This document shows, piece by piece, positions 1 to 9,200 of a DNA stretch of 64,000 nt. The stretch comes from Daejeonella sp. (lineage in GTDB: Bacteria; Bacteroidota; Bacteroidia; Sphingobacteriales; Sphingobacteriaceae): the NCBI RefSeq assembly GCF_030695525.1, contig NZ_JAUYSS010000012.1, positions 62,001 to 126,000 on the forward strand. Direction: 5' to 3'. Below the pieces are notes generated by a model. The model worked only from the letters and a program-made list of their open reading frames with translations. It ran no database searches and had not been told where the DNA came from. The position numbers and the translations under genes are program-made. Each line of letters starts with the position of its first letter. Within the stretch, counting starts at the first letter, position 1.

Positions 1-377
1 ATGTTTCGTTCAATGATACTCAGGGTGAATACCAGTTCAACAAACCATATTCAGAAAAGACCTCCGAAATTATTGATATCGAAGTTCGCAATCAGATTGA
101 CCGGGCTTATCAGCGGACCAAACAATTATTGACCGATAAACGTGAGGGCTTAGAGAAACTGGCTGAAAAATTACTCGAGAAAGAAATCCTGTTTCAATCG
201 GATCTTGAAGAAATTTTGGGTAAGCGTCCATTTGACAACCGCACTACTTATGATGAGTTCGTAAATGGTACCAAAACAGAAATTACTGTAGAAGAACAAC
301 CAAAAGAAAATCTGGAGCACGAAGGTGTGGTTGATCATAATATGGATCTTCCTGAAAACAGATCATCACAGGACTAA
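1..377 (+). CDS. ftsH: ATP-dependent zinc metalloprotease FtsH, C-terminal end (5' truncated)
   Basis: The frame is open from the window edge (first full codon at position 3) to a TAA at 375-377, giving the last 124 residues of a longer protein. The visible part matches the end of the FtsH M41 peptidase domain: the YSEKTSEIIDIEVR stretch, the helix around IDRAYQRTKQLL and the segment ending LGKRPFD are typical of FtsH C-termini. The final ~45 residues after RPFD are a polar, poorly conserved tail, as usual. FtsH is a membrane-anchored AAA+ hexamer that degrades misfolded membrane proteins and regulators such as LpxC, whose gene lies further right in this window. The AAA module, the HEXXH zinc site and the membrane segments lie outside the window. 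The next gene, a LUD protein, follows after 77 bp in the same direction, an order often seen in Bacteroidota. Confidence 0.93.
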   Translation, partial: VSFNDTQGEYQFNKPYSEKTSEIIDIEVRNQIDRAYQRTKQLLTDKREGLEKLAEKLLEKEILFQSDLEEILGKRPFDNRTTYDEFVNGTKTEITVEEQPKENLEHEGVVDHNMDLPENRSSQD

Positions 378-454
378 ATTATCAATTCATAAAATTCCTT
401 TTCCGAAAGAATGAACTTTAAGATTTCTTTCTTTCGGTTTAAAAAGCGTTGTTC

Positions 455-1090
455 ATGAACGAGACAACTTCTAAAGAAAAAATGCTTAAGAAGATCCGAA
501 GGGCTCTTCTCGAGAAGCGCGACAACCCGTATCCCAATTTAGAAGAAACGGCTCTTTATGAAGAGTACACCGGCCATCTGGATTCACTTTTTGCTGAACA
601 ATTAACTGCTGTTTCAGGAAATTTTGTGTTCTGCGAAGACGAAATTGAACTTATCGAAAATCTTTTACACCTCTCAGAAGCGAAAAACTGGCGAAAGATG
701 TATTGCTGGGAACCCAAATTACAAAAACTATTAAGTACCTACGAGTTTCCGTTCTATAGTACCGACACTGATTTTTTAAATGCCGATGTAGGGATCACAG
801 CATGTGAGTCACTTATTGCCCGCAACGGAAGCATCATGGTTTCTAACGGGAACGCTGCCGGAAGAAGATTAAGCATTTACCCGCATGTACATATTGTTAT
901 TGCCTATACCTCTCAACTGGTACTCGACCTGAAAGATGCTTTTAAACTTTTAAAGGCGAATTATCCGGAGAATCTGCCAAGTATGATATCCAATATTACC
1001 GGCCCCAGCCGAACAGCAGACATTGAGAAAACCCTTGTACTTGGAGCACATGGTCCAAAAGAACTTTATGTGTTTTTAATGGAAGGTTAA
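455..1090 (+). CDS. LUD domain (LutC/YkgG-like) protein
   Basis: A 211-residue protein of the LUD family, related to LutC/YkgG of the lactate utilisation complex. The core family signature is visible around residues 110-150: TACESLIARNGSIMVSNG, then GRRLSIYPHVHIVIA, and later GPSRTADIEKTLVLGAHGP near the C-terminus. I chose the ATG at 455; an in-frame TTG two codons upstream (449) is possible. No lutA or lutB homologue is adjacent, so a role in lactate oxidation is not supported by context. In many Bacteroidota a lone LUD gene follows ftsH, and its biochemical function there is unknown. Family assignment is firm, function is not. Confidence 0.85.
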   Translation: MNETTSKEKMLKKIRRALLEKRDNPYPNLEETALYEEYTGHLDSLFAEQLTAVSGNFVFCEDEIELIENLLHLSEAKNWRKMYCWEPKLQKLLSTYEFPFYSTDTDFLNADVGITACESLIARNGSIMVSNGNAAGRRLSIYPHVHIVIAYTSQLVLDLKDAFKLLKANYPENLPSMISNITGPSRTADIEKTLVLGAHGPKELYVFLMEG

Positions 1091-1127
1091 GCAGAGGGTA
1101 ATTTCATTTTCCTTTCAGAGATTGATT

Positions 1128-1505
1128 CTACCCAATATTGCTCGTTAATTGAGCAAATATTTCCTGAGATCCTGACTCGTCGATGTAAATCAGAATGCTT
1201 TTGGCAATAAATCCCGGACAAATGATATCCAAATGATATCTTCCTGCAGGAAGGGATTTGATGCAAACCTTTCCTGATTGATCAGAAACAGCCGTTAAAC
1301 TTGCCGAATCAATACTTATTAATGCCTTATTTAAAGGCTTACCACTATCTGAAGTAACATATAGGTTTAGATCGGATTGAAACCTGTTTGCTGCAACGTT
1401 TAGGTTCTTAAATGATACCAGAACAGAGTTGGAAGGTGTTGGTAGTTCCTGCTCTATCAAGATATCGGAATCGTGATGAATCTTTTGCATTTTTATTAAT
1501 TGCAT
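1128..1505 (-). CDS. Stand-alone carboxypeptidase-regulatory-like domain protein
   Basis: A 125-residue protein whose residues ~45-120 look like a carboxypeptidase-regulatory-like (CarboxypepD_reg) beta-sandwich: a VTSDSGKPLNKALISIDS strand pair, SDQSGKVCIKSLPAGRYHLDI and a closing strand. Such domains normally form the N-terminus of TonB-dependent receptors or secreted proteins. Here there is nothing else, and the first 40 residues (starting MQLIKMQKIHHDSDILIEQE) are charged and do not look like a signal peptide. It is therefore predicted to be cytoplasmic, or its start is wrong. It is convergent with the LUD gene (37-bp gap) and divergent from the broken radical SAM gene. The role is unknown; it might be a fragment of a larger ancestral protein. 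Confidence 0.6.
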   Translation of the reverse strand: MQLIKMQKIHHDSDILIEQELPTPSNSVLVSFKNLNVAANRFQSDLNLYVTSDSGKPLNKALISIDSASLTAVSDQSGKVCIKSLPAGRYHLDIICPGFIAKSILIYIDESGSQEIFAQLTSNIG

Positions 1506-1595
1506 TAATTAAAAACAACATTAAATTCCTCATAGGTTGTTCTAGATATATAAATATACGTATTCTATTCTATGTTACAATTCTGTTACATTTTT

Positions 1596-1651
1596 TTGAT
1601 CAAATCATTGATTATTGCGCTGAAAAAATTCCATTGATCAAATCATTGATT
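1596..1651. repeat. Tandem 18-bp direct repeat in a divergent intergenic region
   Basis: The 18-mer TTGATCAAATCATTGATT occurs twice, at 1596-1613 and 1634-1651, exactly 38 bp apart. Each copy contains the 8-bp palindrome TTGATCAA and also an inverted repeat ATCAA-N4-TTGAT. The pair lies between the start of the minus-strand domain protein (1505) and the start of the plus-strand radical SAM remnant (1687). The arrangement looks like two binding sites for a dimeric regulator on one face of the helix (38 bp is roughly 3.6 turns, so not exactly in phase). No regulator can be named. Confidence 0.55.
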
Positions 1652-1686
1652 TACTAATATTATTAGTGTTTTTGTATCTTCGATTC

Positions 1687-2164
1687 GTGACACATATTAA
1701 AAACAATGCATATTTTAAAGGGAGAGGAGCTCAGGTAAATACCCATAATAGGTTTTTAAAAACTAGCTATGTTACTGAACATGAAGAAGGTATAGACGAG
1801 TTTATGCTGGAAAACAGCGTCACACAATTATTTGAAGAGCATCCCAAAAATATCGTAAGCAATTCAAAAAGTCCGGACTTGCCTTTTTCACAATCTATGA
1901 ATCCATATCAGGGATGTGAACACGGCTGTCTCTATTGTTATGCACGGAATTCCCACGAATATTACGGATTTAGTGCCGGATTAGACTTTGAACGGAAAAT
2001 AATTGTCAAACGAAACGCTGCAGAATTATTGGAAACCTTTCTGAACAGGAAGGGATATGTACCCTCAACTATCTTTAAATAAATACATGAGTGGCAGAAG
2101 CATGAGACCCTATAATTTCGAGCATTTTAGTCCGGTTAATGGGAAACAGCTTAATTTATTTTAA
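1687..2164 (+). pseudogene. Radical SAM protein (PA0069/SplB-like family), internally deleted pseudogene
   Basis: The 5' part (to the TAA at 2080-2082) encodes a recognisable radical SAM N-terminus: KGRGAQVN near the start, then NPYQGCEHGCLYCYARNSHEYYGF with the CX3CX2C iron-sulfur motif. After residue ~131 the frame ends abruptly at ...YVPSTIFK, where the family normally continues with a SGNTDxYQP-type segment and about 200 more residues. Just downstream, in a different frame (2087-2164), 25 codons end in SPVNGKQLNLF followed by a stop, which resembles the C-terminal tail of the same family. The middle of the gene is therefore missing. The start could be GTG 1687 (MTHIKNNAYFKGRG) or GTG 1666. 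Intact members have ~350 residues; function as an enzyme is excluded here. Confidence 0.75.
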
Positions 2165-2239
2165 GCAAATTTTTATTTTAAAAAGAATACGTACCTTTAA
2201 TACAGTAAACCAATATAGTATTCAGTATAATTTCTTTTA

Positions 2240-3316
2240 ATGAGCACTAATATCAAGTCTGTTATCATTGGGACCGGTAGTTTCGTACCCTCCAACATCA
2301 TACCAAACAAAGACTTTTCAGAACATCGCTTTTTCGAAAAAAATGGAGAACCCATTTTACGGGATAATGAAGAAGTCATACAAAAGTTTCAGGACATCAC
2401 AGAAATTGAGGAGCGCCGCTATGCCAATAAAGATCATATGGCTTCCGATCTGGGATATTTTGCAGCTTCAAACGCAATCGAAAGCTCTGGAACAGATCCT
2501 GAAACTCTGGATTATATCATTGTCGCACATAATTTTGGAGACATTGCTCCCGGCAGCACAAGGGTTGATGTTTTGCCTACCCTGGCATCCAGAATTAAGC
2601 ATAGACTGGGGATAAAAAATCCGGATTGTGTAGCATATGACCTGCCTTTCGGTTGCCCGGGATGGCTGCAGGGAATGATACAGGCAGATTATTATATTCG
2701 GTCGGGAGATGCAAAACGGGTTCTGATCATTGGCACAGAAACTCTATCGAGAGTTACTGATCCGCACGATCGTGATAGTATGATTTATGCAGATGGTGCT
2801 GGAGCAACGATATTGGAAGGAAGAGAAGGTGTTGAAGAGGGTATTTTGGCGCATAAAACACAAACCCATACTTCTGATGAGGCTTATTATTTGTATTCCG
2901 ACAAATCCAGCAATCCCGACCTTATATCAGATGATCAGTTTATAAAAATGGATGGCAGGAAGATTTATGAATATGCCTTGAAAAATGTACCATTGGTAAT
3001 ACAACAAACCCTTGAAAAGTCTGGAACAGACATTAATGACATAAAGAAGGTTCTGGTTCATCAGGCAAATGGCAAAATGGATGAGGCTATTCTTAAAAGA
3101 CTCTTTAAACTTTATGGAATCAGGGAGGCTCCGATGGATGTTATGCCAATGACCATTTCAAAATTTGGGAACAGTTCGGTAGCTACGGTGCCTACGCTGC
3201 TGGATATGTTATTAAAAAACAAGCTTGAAGGTCATCAAGTCAAAAAAGGCGACCGCGTTGTTTTCGCTTCTGTAGGATCAGGAATGAATATTAACGCAAT
3301 GGTTTATAATTTTTAA
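2240..3316 (+). CDS. 3-oxoacyl-ACP synthase III family protein (FabH-like)
   Basis: A 358-residue thiolase-fold condensing enzyme. The catalytic triad of the FabH family is present: Cys139 in FGCPGWLQG, His274 in VHQANGKM and Asn311 in FGNSSVATVP. FabH-type enzymes condense an acyl-CoA with malonyl-ACP, starting fatty acid or secondary-lipid synthesis. The N-terminus has an insertion (residues ~28-60) compared with E. coli FabH, as in a Bacteroidota subgroup whose substrate is not settled. No other lipid-synthesis gene is adjacent: the upstream neighbour is a pseudogene and downstream is a terminator, so it is probably transcribed alone. A TACCTTTA box at 2192-2199, one mismatch from TAnnTTTG, may be its promoter. 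Housekeeping initiation or a specialised lipid pathway are both possible. Confidence 0.88.
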   Translation: MSTNIKSVIIGTGSFVPSNIIPNKDFSEHRFFEKNGEPILRDNEEVIQKFQDITEIEERRYANKDHMASDLGYFAASNAIESSGTDPETLDYIIVAHNFGDIAPGSTRVDVLPTLASRIKHRLGIKNPDCVAYDLPFGCPGWLQGMIQADYYIRSGDAKRVLIIGTETLSRVTDPHDRDSMIYADGAGATILEGREGVEEGILAHKTQTHTSDEAYYLYSDKSSNPDLISDDQFIKMDGRKIYEYALKNVPLVIQQTLEKSGTDINDIKKVLVHQANGKMDEAILKRLFKLYGIREAPMDVMPMTISKFGNSSVATVPTLLDMLLKNKLEGHQVKKGDRVVFASVGSGMNINAMVYNF

Positions 3317-3423
3317 TTATTCACGTTTTAAAATCCAGTTTTCGCTCTTTTCCAAAAAAAACCAGCTCTCTGAGTGCAGTAACAGGGCGAGCGATCAAAA
3401 GAAAAGATAAAAAATTAAGAATA

Positions 3424-3459
3424 AAAAAAGCGAGCAGTGGATACTGCTCGCTTTTTTTT
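3424..3459. terminator. Bidirectional intrinsic terminator
   Basis: A perfect 9-bp GC-rich stem, GCGAGCAGT / ACTGCTCGC, with loop GGAT, is flanked by an A run on the left and eight Ts on the right. It lies between the convergent FabH-like gene (stop 3316) and the zinc-ribbon gene (stop 3478) and can serve both. Confidence 0.9.
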
Positions 3460-3477
3460 ATTTTTTAAATTAAAATA

Positions 3478-4224
3478 TTAAGCTACCGGATTTTCTTCCA
3501 AAGCAAACCCTTCATCAACCAGGATACGTCCGCAATGCTCGCAAACAATAATACGCTTACGCTGACGGATATCCAATTGTCTCTGCGGCGGAATCTGATT
3601 AAAACATCCGGAGCATGAATCGCGCTGAATGGTTACAACTGCAAGACCATTCTTTGCATTGCTTCTTAAACGGTTATAAGCGATCAATAAACGCTCATCA
3701 ATATGTTTTTCAGCTTCCTGAGCCTTTAAAAGAATACTTGCTTCATCTTTTTCAGTTTCAGCAGTAATTGTATCTAATTCAGCTTTTTTAAGTTCAAGAT
3801 CTTTTTTACGCTCAGAGATATTAGCCAAAGCACTCTCATAAACTTCAGTTTTATTCTGAATCTCAAAAGAATATTCCTTGATCTTTTTCTCCGATACCTG
3901 AATCTCTAAGCCCTGAATCTCAATTTCCTTAGAGATTGCATCATATTCACGATTGTTTTTAACATCGTTAAGCTGAGTTTCGTATTTTTTGGTAGCGGCT
4001 AAAGCCTCCTTGATCAGATTCTTACGGGTTACGATTGAATCTTCCAATTCATCAAGATCAGCTTTAATTTTTTGTATACGGGTTTCCAAACCTGCAACCT
4101 CATCCTCAAGGTCAGCAACTTCCATCGGGAGTTCACCTCTTGTTTGACGGATCTTGTCGATCTGTGTATGCAAAGTCTGAAGTTCGAATAATGCTTTTAA
4201 TTTCTCTTCTACTGATTTTTCCAT
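3478..4224 (-). CDS. C4-type zinc ribbon coiled-coil protein (DUF164/CT398-like)
   Basis: A 248-residue protein with a long helical hairpin (residues ~5-180, heptad-rich, many Lys/Glu) followed by a zinc ribbon, CSGC at ~205 and CEHC at ~228. This is the architecture of the DUF164/zf-RING_7 family, which includes Chlamydia CT398 (CdsZ) and Helicobacter HP0958 (FlgZ). Those proteins act as adaptors for secretion or flagellar components, but a general role in non-flagellated Bacteroidota is unknown. Its ATG shares one base with the stop of the upstream Nif3 gene (TAATG on the minus strand), so the two are translationally coupled. Nif3 with a zinc-ribbon partner is a widely conserved gene pair, which suggests a common but undefined task. 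Confidence 0.88.
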   Translation of the reverse strand: MEKSVEEKLKALFELQTLHTQIDKIRQTRGELPMEVADLEDEVAGLETRIQKIKADLDELEDSIVTRKNLIKEALAATKKYETQLNDVKNNREYDAISKEIEIQGLEIQVSEKKIKEYSFEIQNKTEVYESALANISERKKDLELKKAELDTITAETEKDEASILLKAQEAEKHIDERLLIAYNRLRSNAKNGLAVVTIQRDSCSGCFNQIPPQRQLDIRQRKRIIVCEHCGRILVDEGFALEENPVA

Positions 4225-5321
4225 TAAATCAAATAATTTATGGGGTTTGTGTTCTGTACTGTTAAACGGAGTGCAAAGTTACTAAATTTTTCTGTAATTA
4301 ATTCCAACAATAATTCCTGCGTAAACTGCTCACTCTCAAAATGTCCAACATCTGCAATAATCAGTTTTCCTTCAGCATCAAAAAACTCATGGTATTTAAA
4401 GTCGCCGGTTATAAATATATCAGCTCCGGCGCTCAGTGCCTGAGGAAGAAGAAAACTTCCTGAACCACCACAAACAGCCACTCTGCGTATCTTTTTTGAC
4501 CTCAATGCGGTGTGCCTGATAACTTTGGCACCCAGTCTTTCTTTCACAAAATTTAAAAAATCCAATTCATCCGAGTCGCTCTCCAGATTACCTATCATAC
4601 CTGATCCCACCTGTGGATGGCTATTATTTATGGGATATAGATCATAGGCGGGCTCCTCATAAGGATGTGCTTCATAGATTGCAGCGAGAATTTTCTGTTC
4701 CAGATATACCGGATAAATAGTTTCAATCCTGATTTCCGATTCATGATGCTGCTTGCAAGGCTCTCCAACAAATGGATTGCTGCCTTCGCCACCTTTGAAA
4801 GTGCCCAGGCCGCTTGCATTATAACTGCATTCAGAATAATTGCCAATATTGCCGGCTCCTGCCCTGAACATAGCTGCTCTTAGCGCTTCTGCATGAGCTT
4901 CTGGACAAAATGTAACCAGCTTCCTGAAAGAAGCCTCCCTTGGCTTTAAAATGGCAGAATTCTTTATTCCTAGCTTATCACATATCTTCTTATTTACGCC
5001 AATGGATACATGATCCAGATTTGTATGGATTGCATACAAAGCAATATCATGCTTAATGGCTTTCATCACCACCCGTTCCACATAAGATTTACCATTAAAC
5101 TTCTTTAAACCCTTAAATACAATAGGATGATGTGAAATAATCAGGCTCAAACCTTGCTGAATCGCTTCATCAACAACAGATTCTGTACAATCTAAGGAAA
5201 TAAGGGCACCTGTTATTTCCTTATCCGGATGACCCACGATCAGGCCTGAATTATCATAATCTTCCTGGTAGGCAAGCGGAGCCAGTGATTCGAGAAAAGA
5301 TGTAATCTCTCTTAATTTCAT
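4224..5321 (-). CDS. Nif3-like dinuclear metal-centre protein
   Basis: A 365-residue Nif3/YqfO-type protein. Metal-binding motifs are visible: ISHHPIVFKGLK near residue 60, HTNLD near 100, and GDFKYHEFF...ADVGHFESEQF near the C-terminus. The central ~100 residues form the extra YqfO/CutA-like domain (ending in YEAHPYEEPAYDLYP) found in Gram-positive and Bacteroidota members but not in E. coli YbgI. The family forms hexameric toroids with two metal ions per subunit; a hydrolase role (GTP cyclohydrolase-like) has been proposed but is not settled. I take the ATG at 5321 (MKLREITSF) rather than the upstream in-frame start at 5378, because family homology begins there. A TATCTTTG promoter box on the minus strand (5325-5332) ends three bases before it. 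Confidence 0.92.
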   Translation of the reverse strand: MKLREITSFLESLAPLAYQEDYDNSGLIVGHPDKEITGALISLDCTESVVDEAIQQGLSLIISHHPIVFKGLKKFNGKSYVERVVMKAIKHDIALYAIHTNLDHVSIGVNKKICDKLGIKNSAILKPREASFRKLVTFCPEAHAEALRAAMFRAGAGNIGNYSECSYNASGLGTFKGGEGSNPFVGEPCKQHHESEIRIETIYPVYLEQKILAAIYEAHPYEEPAYDLYPINNSHPQVGSGMIGNLESDSDELDFLNFVKERLGAKVIRHTALRSKKIRRVAVCGGSGSFLLPQALSAGADIFITGDFKYHEFFDAEGKLIIADVGHFESEQFTQELLLELITEKFSNFALRLTVQNTNPINYLI

Positions 5322-5324
5322 AAA

Positions 5325-5332
5325 CAAAGATA
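5325..5332 (-). promoter_or_regulatory. TAnnTTTG -7 box of the Nif3 operon
   Basis: On the minus strand the sequence reads TATCTTTG, a perfect match to the Bacteroidota -7 element. It ends three bases before the chosen Nif3 ATG, which would put the transcription start at or inside the start codon. The -33 position, 19 bp upstream, reads TTTC instead of TTTG. Confidence 0.45.
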
Positions 5333-5449
5333 CCCATATGTTTTTAGTGAGGAAATTCGGAGCATAATGTATTGCCAAATCATTCCACGGCTTAGATCCC
5401 GGGCCAGGAAGCCTATAAGCTTTAACTATTACCTAAAAAATAGCAGTGT

Positions 5450-5830
5450 TTACAATGAGTTCTCAGTACCCTGGTTGCTCATTATTTTTACAAGCTGAGC
5501 ACTTTCATAAGCCGCTTTTCGATTAAACTCAAGAGTGATGGATTTATGATTAATAACATCTACTATGGTGCCAATAAAACATAAACCTACTGTTAGAAAA
5601 TAAAGAATACCCATTCCCATTTGACCCGTAATAAACCGCTGAATACCCGCAACGCCAAGAAAGCCAAGCAGGGTAAACAGAAGTATTTCCTGAGGGTCCT
5701 TTCGCCTTTCCGAGTAGAACATTGCAAAATTTTGAGTTTGGCCCGGGTTCATTCCTGCAACCACCTGTTTCAGGTATGAATACTCCTCAAGGCCCATGCC
5801 TTTAAGGTTAATAAGCGGATCATTTTCCAT
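5450..5830 (-). CDS. TM2 domain membrane protein
   Basis: A 126-residue protein with a TM2 domain (residues ~48-98): two membrane helices joined by a short turn, LLFTLLGFLGVAGIQRFITGQMGMGILYF in the first and VGLCFIGTIVDVI in the second. The first 47 residues are soluble and include PGQTQNFAMFYSERRKDP, a segment common in Bacteroidota TM2 proteins. The molecular role of TM2 proteins in bacteria is unknown. The gene overlaps the 3' end of the upstream DUF2752 gene by 11 bp, so the two are almost certainly expressed together; this pairing recurs in Bacteroidota. Confidence 0.85.
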   Translation of the reverse strand: MENDPLINLKGMGLEEYSYLKQVVAGMNPGQTQNFAMFYSERRKDPQEILLFTLLGFLGVAGIQRFITGQMGMGILYFLTVGLCFIGTIVDVINHKSITLEFNRKAAYESAQLVKIMSNQGTENSL

Positions 5831-6161
5831 AATTAATTAGGGTTTGTAATCTTAAATTTATCGGGAATATTTTCAATAATTGCAACATCCGGTAATTCAG
5901 AATCAGAAAAGCCGGTATTCCAAACCAATGATGTTCGATCGATAAGCGAAATTCTCCGTGTAATAAAAACCGGATTGAACGGCCTAATCCGCATCCAGGA
6001 CACCAACTGAAACCCAGGTTCTCCAAAGGGCATAAACTGGAATGCGCAGATCCGGCTGCCGTAAAAGCCAAAAATAAAATGGCAGCTGCCCAGGCCAATA
6101 ACTCCAATGGCAGTCTCATTAACAAGCTATAAAACTGGTTTTTATTCATTAATCTGCTCAA
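5820..6161 (-). CDS. DUF2752 membrane protein
   Basis: A 113-residue protein with the DUF2752 signature: CPLENLGFSWCPGCGLGRSI (residues ~43-62), where Cys, Pro and the CPGCG knot are the conserved core, followed by a second hydrophobic helix (HWFGIPAFLILNYRML). Two membrane segments are predicted, at ~17-38 and ~78-92. The function of the family is not known; the CxxC-like motif facing the membrane suggests metal or redox chemistry but that is inference. It is the first gene of a two-gene unit with the TM2 protein and is divergent from mfd (136 bp). Confidence 0.85.
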   Translation of the reverse strand: MSRLMNKNQFYSLLMRLPLELLAWAAAILFLAFTAAGSAHSSLCPLENLGFSWCPGCGLGRSIRFLLHGEFRLSIEHHWFGIPAFLILNYRMLQLLKIFPINLRLQTLINYGK

Positions 6162-6273
6162 TGATACCCTAAGAATTCTAATTTGGGTTAAATAAATATA
6201 GTTTAAATTCTGATTTCTACCTAGGAATTATACCCCTTTTACTGCCACAATCGATTTTTGCCGCACCAAAACG

Positions 6274-6281
6274 TATATTTG
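6274..6281 (+). promoter_or_regulatory. TAnnTTTG -7 box upstream of mfd
   Basis: TATATTTG matches the Bacteroidota sigma-A -7 element perfectly and lies 16 bp before the GTG start of mfd. A clear TTTG at -33 is not visible at the expected spacing. Confidence 0.45.
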
Positions 6282-6297
6282 CGATGAAAATCAGATT

Positions 6298-9200
6298 GTG
6301 AACATTCGGGATATTTTAAAGCAGTATAAATCGGACCCCCGGATTGCAATTCTGGCAGAAACCCTCAATAAAGGGGGAAAAGGGCGTGTTCATTTAAGAG
6401 GTTTGGTCGGATCAAGCGATTCAGTCATTGCGCTAGCTTTGCATTTTTTGTTACACCGGCACATGGTCTTTGTGCTTCCCGAACGCGAAGAAGCCGCCTA
6501 TTTTCTTAGTGATCTCGAGAATCTGCTCGAAAAGGAAGTTCTTTTTTTTCCATCCTCCTTCAGAAAATCATTTGAATTTACCCTGGTCGATAGCAATAAT
6601 GTTTTACAACGGGCAGAGGTATTAAACGAACTCAACCATTCGTCTGAATATGGAAAAATTATTGTAACCTATCCTGAAGCATTGGCTGAAAAGGTAATTG
6701 ATCGTTCTGCACTCGAAAAAAATACGCTCGAAATTGCTGTAGGAAATAAGCTAAGTATTGATTTCATCAATGAATTTCTAATTGAATATGATTTTGAGCG
6801 GGTAGACTTTGTTTATGAACCGGGACAATTTTCTATCCGGGGCGGAATTGTGGATATTTTCTCTTTCTCTCATGACCTTCCCTATCGGATTGAGTTCTTC
6901 GCTGATTATATTGAAAGTATCCGGACCTTTGAAATTGAAGATCAGCTATCCGTTCAACAGGTTAAAAGCATCACTGTGGTGCCGAATGTTCAATCGAAAT
7001 TCCTTACCGACCATAATATTTCCCTTCTTGAATATATTGATCAGGACAGCATTATCTGGTTTAAAGACGTGGAGTTTACCTTTGATGTAATAAAAGGCGG
7101 ATATAAAAAGGCAGTAGAATACTGGAAGGCACTTTCATCTGAGGATAAACAGCAAAACCCGCATTGGATCGACCCAAAATTTAATTTCACAGATGAAAAA
7201 ATGCTTGCTGATCAGCTACGGGATTTTGATATCCTGGAATTTGGTAAACAGTTCTATTACCGGGCTGATGAGACGATACATTTTGATATTAAACCCCAGC
7301 CATCCTTTAATAAGGATTTTAACCTGCTGATTCATAATTTTAAAGAAAACGAGAAATCAGGCCTCGAAAATCTAATATTTACAGATTCTACAAAACAGAT
7401 CGAACGTCTCTACAGCATTTTTGAGGATCTGAATGCAGGTGTAAAATTTAGTCCGGTTCACCTTTCTCTGAGAGAGGGATTTATAGACCACGCGCAAAAA
7501 CTGGTTTGCTATACCGATCATCAGATTTTTGACCGTTATTATAAATACAAGCTTAAAAAAGGCTATATCCGCAACCAGGCAATCACCCTTAAAGAATTGC
7601 GCGAGTTAAAGCCCGGAGATTTCATTACCCATATTGATCACGGGATCGGCAAATATGCTGGTCTTGAAAAAGTGGATGTAAATGGCCGGTCACAAGAAAT
7701 GATCCGATTGGTCTATGCGGACAATGACCTGCTTTATGTCAATATCAACTCCCTGAATCGCATTTCCAGGTACTCAGGTAAGGAAGGTACCGTACCGAAA
7801 ATGAATAAGCTCGGCACCGATACCTGGGAGAAGCTGAAAAAAACAACTAAAAAAAAAGTTAAAGATATTGCCCGTGACCTGATTAAGCTTTATGCAATCA
7901 GAAAGGCACAAACCGGAACTGCATTTTCACCCGACACCTATTTACAAACTGAGCTTGAGGCTTCATTTATTTATGAAGATACCCCTGATCAGGTAAAAGC
8001 CACGGCTGATGTTAAAAAAGACATGGAATCGGCACATCCAATGGACAGACTTGTTTGTGGGGATGTGGGTTTTGGTAAAACAGAAATAGCTATCCGTGCT
8101 GCATTTAAAGCGGTTACCGATAGCAAACAAGTGGCTATTTTGGTGCCAACTACCATTCTGGCATTGCAGCATTTTAAAACTTTCCAATCCCGCCTGGTTG
8201 ATTTTCCATGCACAATCGATTATATCAACCGGTTTAAATCAGCAAAACAGATTAAAGATTCCCTTCAAAACCTTGCTGACGGTAAGATTGATATCATCAT
8301 TGGTACCCACCGTATTGTAAGTAAGGATGTAAAATTTAAAGATCTGGGTCTGCTGATTATTGATGAAGAACAAAAGTTTGGGGTCAGTGTGAAGGAAAAG
8401 CTTAAGCAGTTCAGGGCAAATGTAGATACTCTAACACTAACTGCCACTCCTATTCCAAGAACCCTGCATTTTTCACTGATGGGCGCCCGGGATCTGAGTA
8501 TTATCAGCACCCCGCCACCAAACCGCCAGCCTGTACAAACAGAACTGCATGTATTCAATGAAAAACTGATCAAGGAAGCGGTGGAGTATGAAATAGACCG
8601 GGGCGGACAGGTATTCTTTATTCACAACCGTGTGCAGGATTTGATGCAGCTGGGGGGCTTGATCAATACCCTGGTTCCAAAAGCCAGAATTGGTATTGCC
8701 CATGGGCAGCTGGAAGGCGATGCACTTGAAGATGTGATGTTAAAATTCGTAGGGGGTGATTATGACGTTCTTGTTGCTACAACAATCATTGAGGCCGGTC
8801 TTGATATTGCAAACGCCAATACCATACTGATCAATCATGCACATATGTTCGGATTGAGTGACCTGCATCAGATGCGCGGACGTGTAGGCCGATCCAATAA
8901 AAATGCATTCTGTTATTTATTAAGTCCGCCGCTTTCCACCCTGACCAATGAAGCCCGAAAACGCCTCAGTGCGATCGAAGAATTCTCTGACCTCGGAAGC
9001 GGCTTTAATGTAGCAATGCGCGATCTGGATATCCGCGGAAGCGGAAACCTCCTGGGTGCCGAACAAAGTGGATTCATTGCAGAAATCGGATTTGAGATGT
9101 ACCATAAAATTCTGGATGAGGCTATTCAGGAATTAAAGGACGATGAGTTCAAAAATCTGTTCAGTGATGAAAAACCAAGACCATTCATTTCATTTACCCA

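Noticed and set aside
1412-1657. 81-codon plus-strand ORF across the tandem repeat region
   Set aside because: Half of it is antisense to the domain protein gene and the rest runs through AT-rich repeats; it has no recognisable features.
5379-5449. Possible tRNA or small RNA in the GC-rich gap before the TM2 gene
   Set aside because: No cloverleaf or TTCGANNC T-loop could be formed on either strand; nothing supportable.
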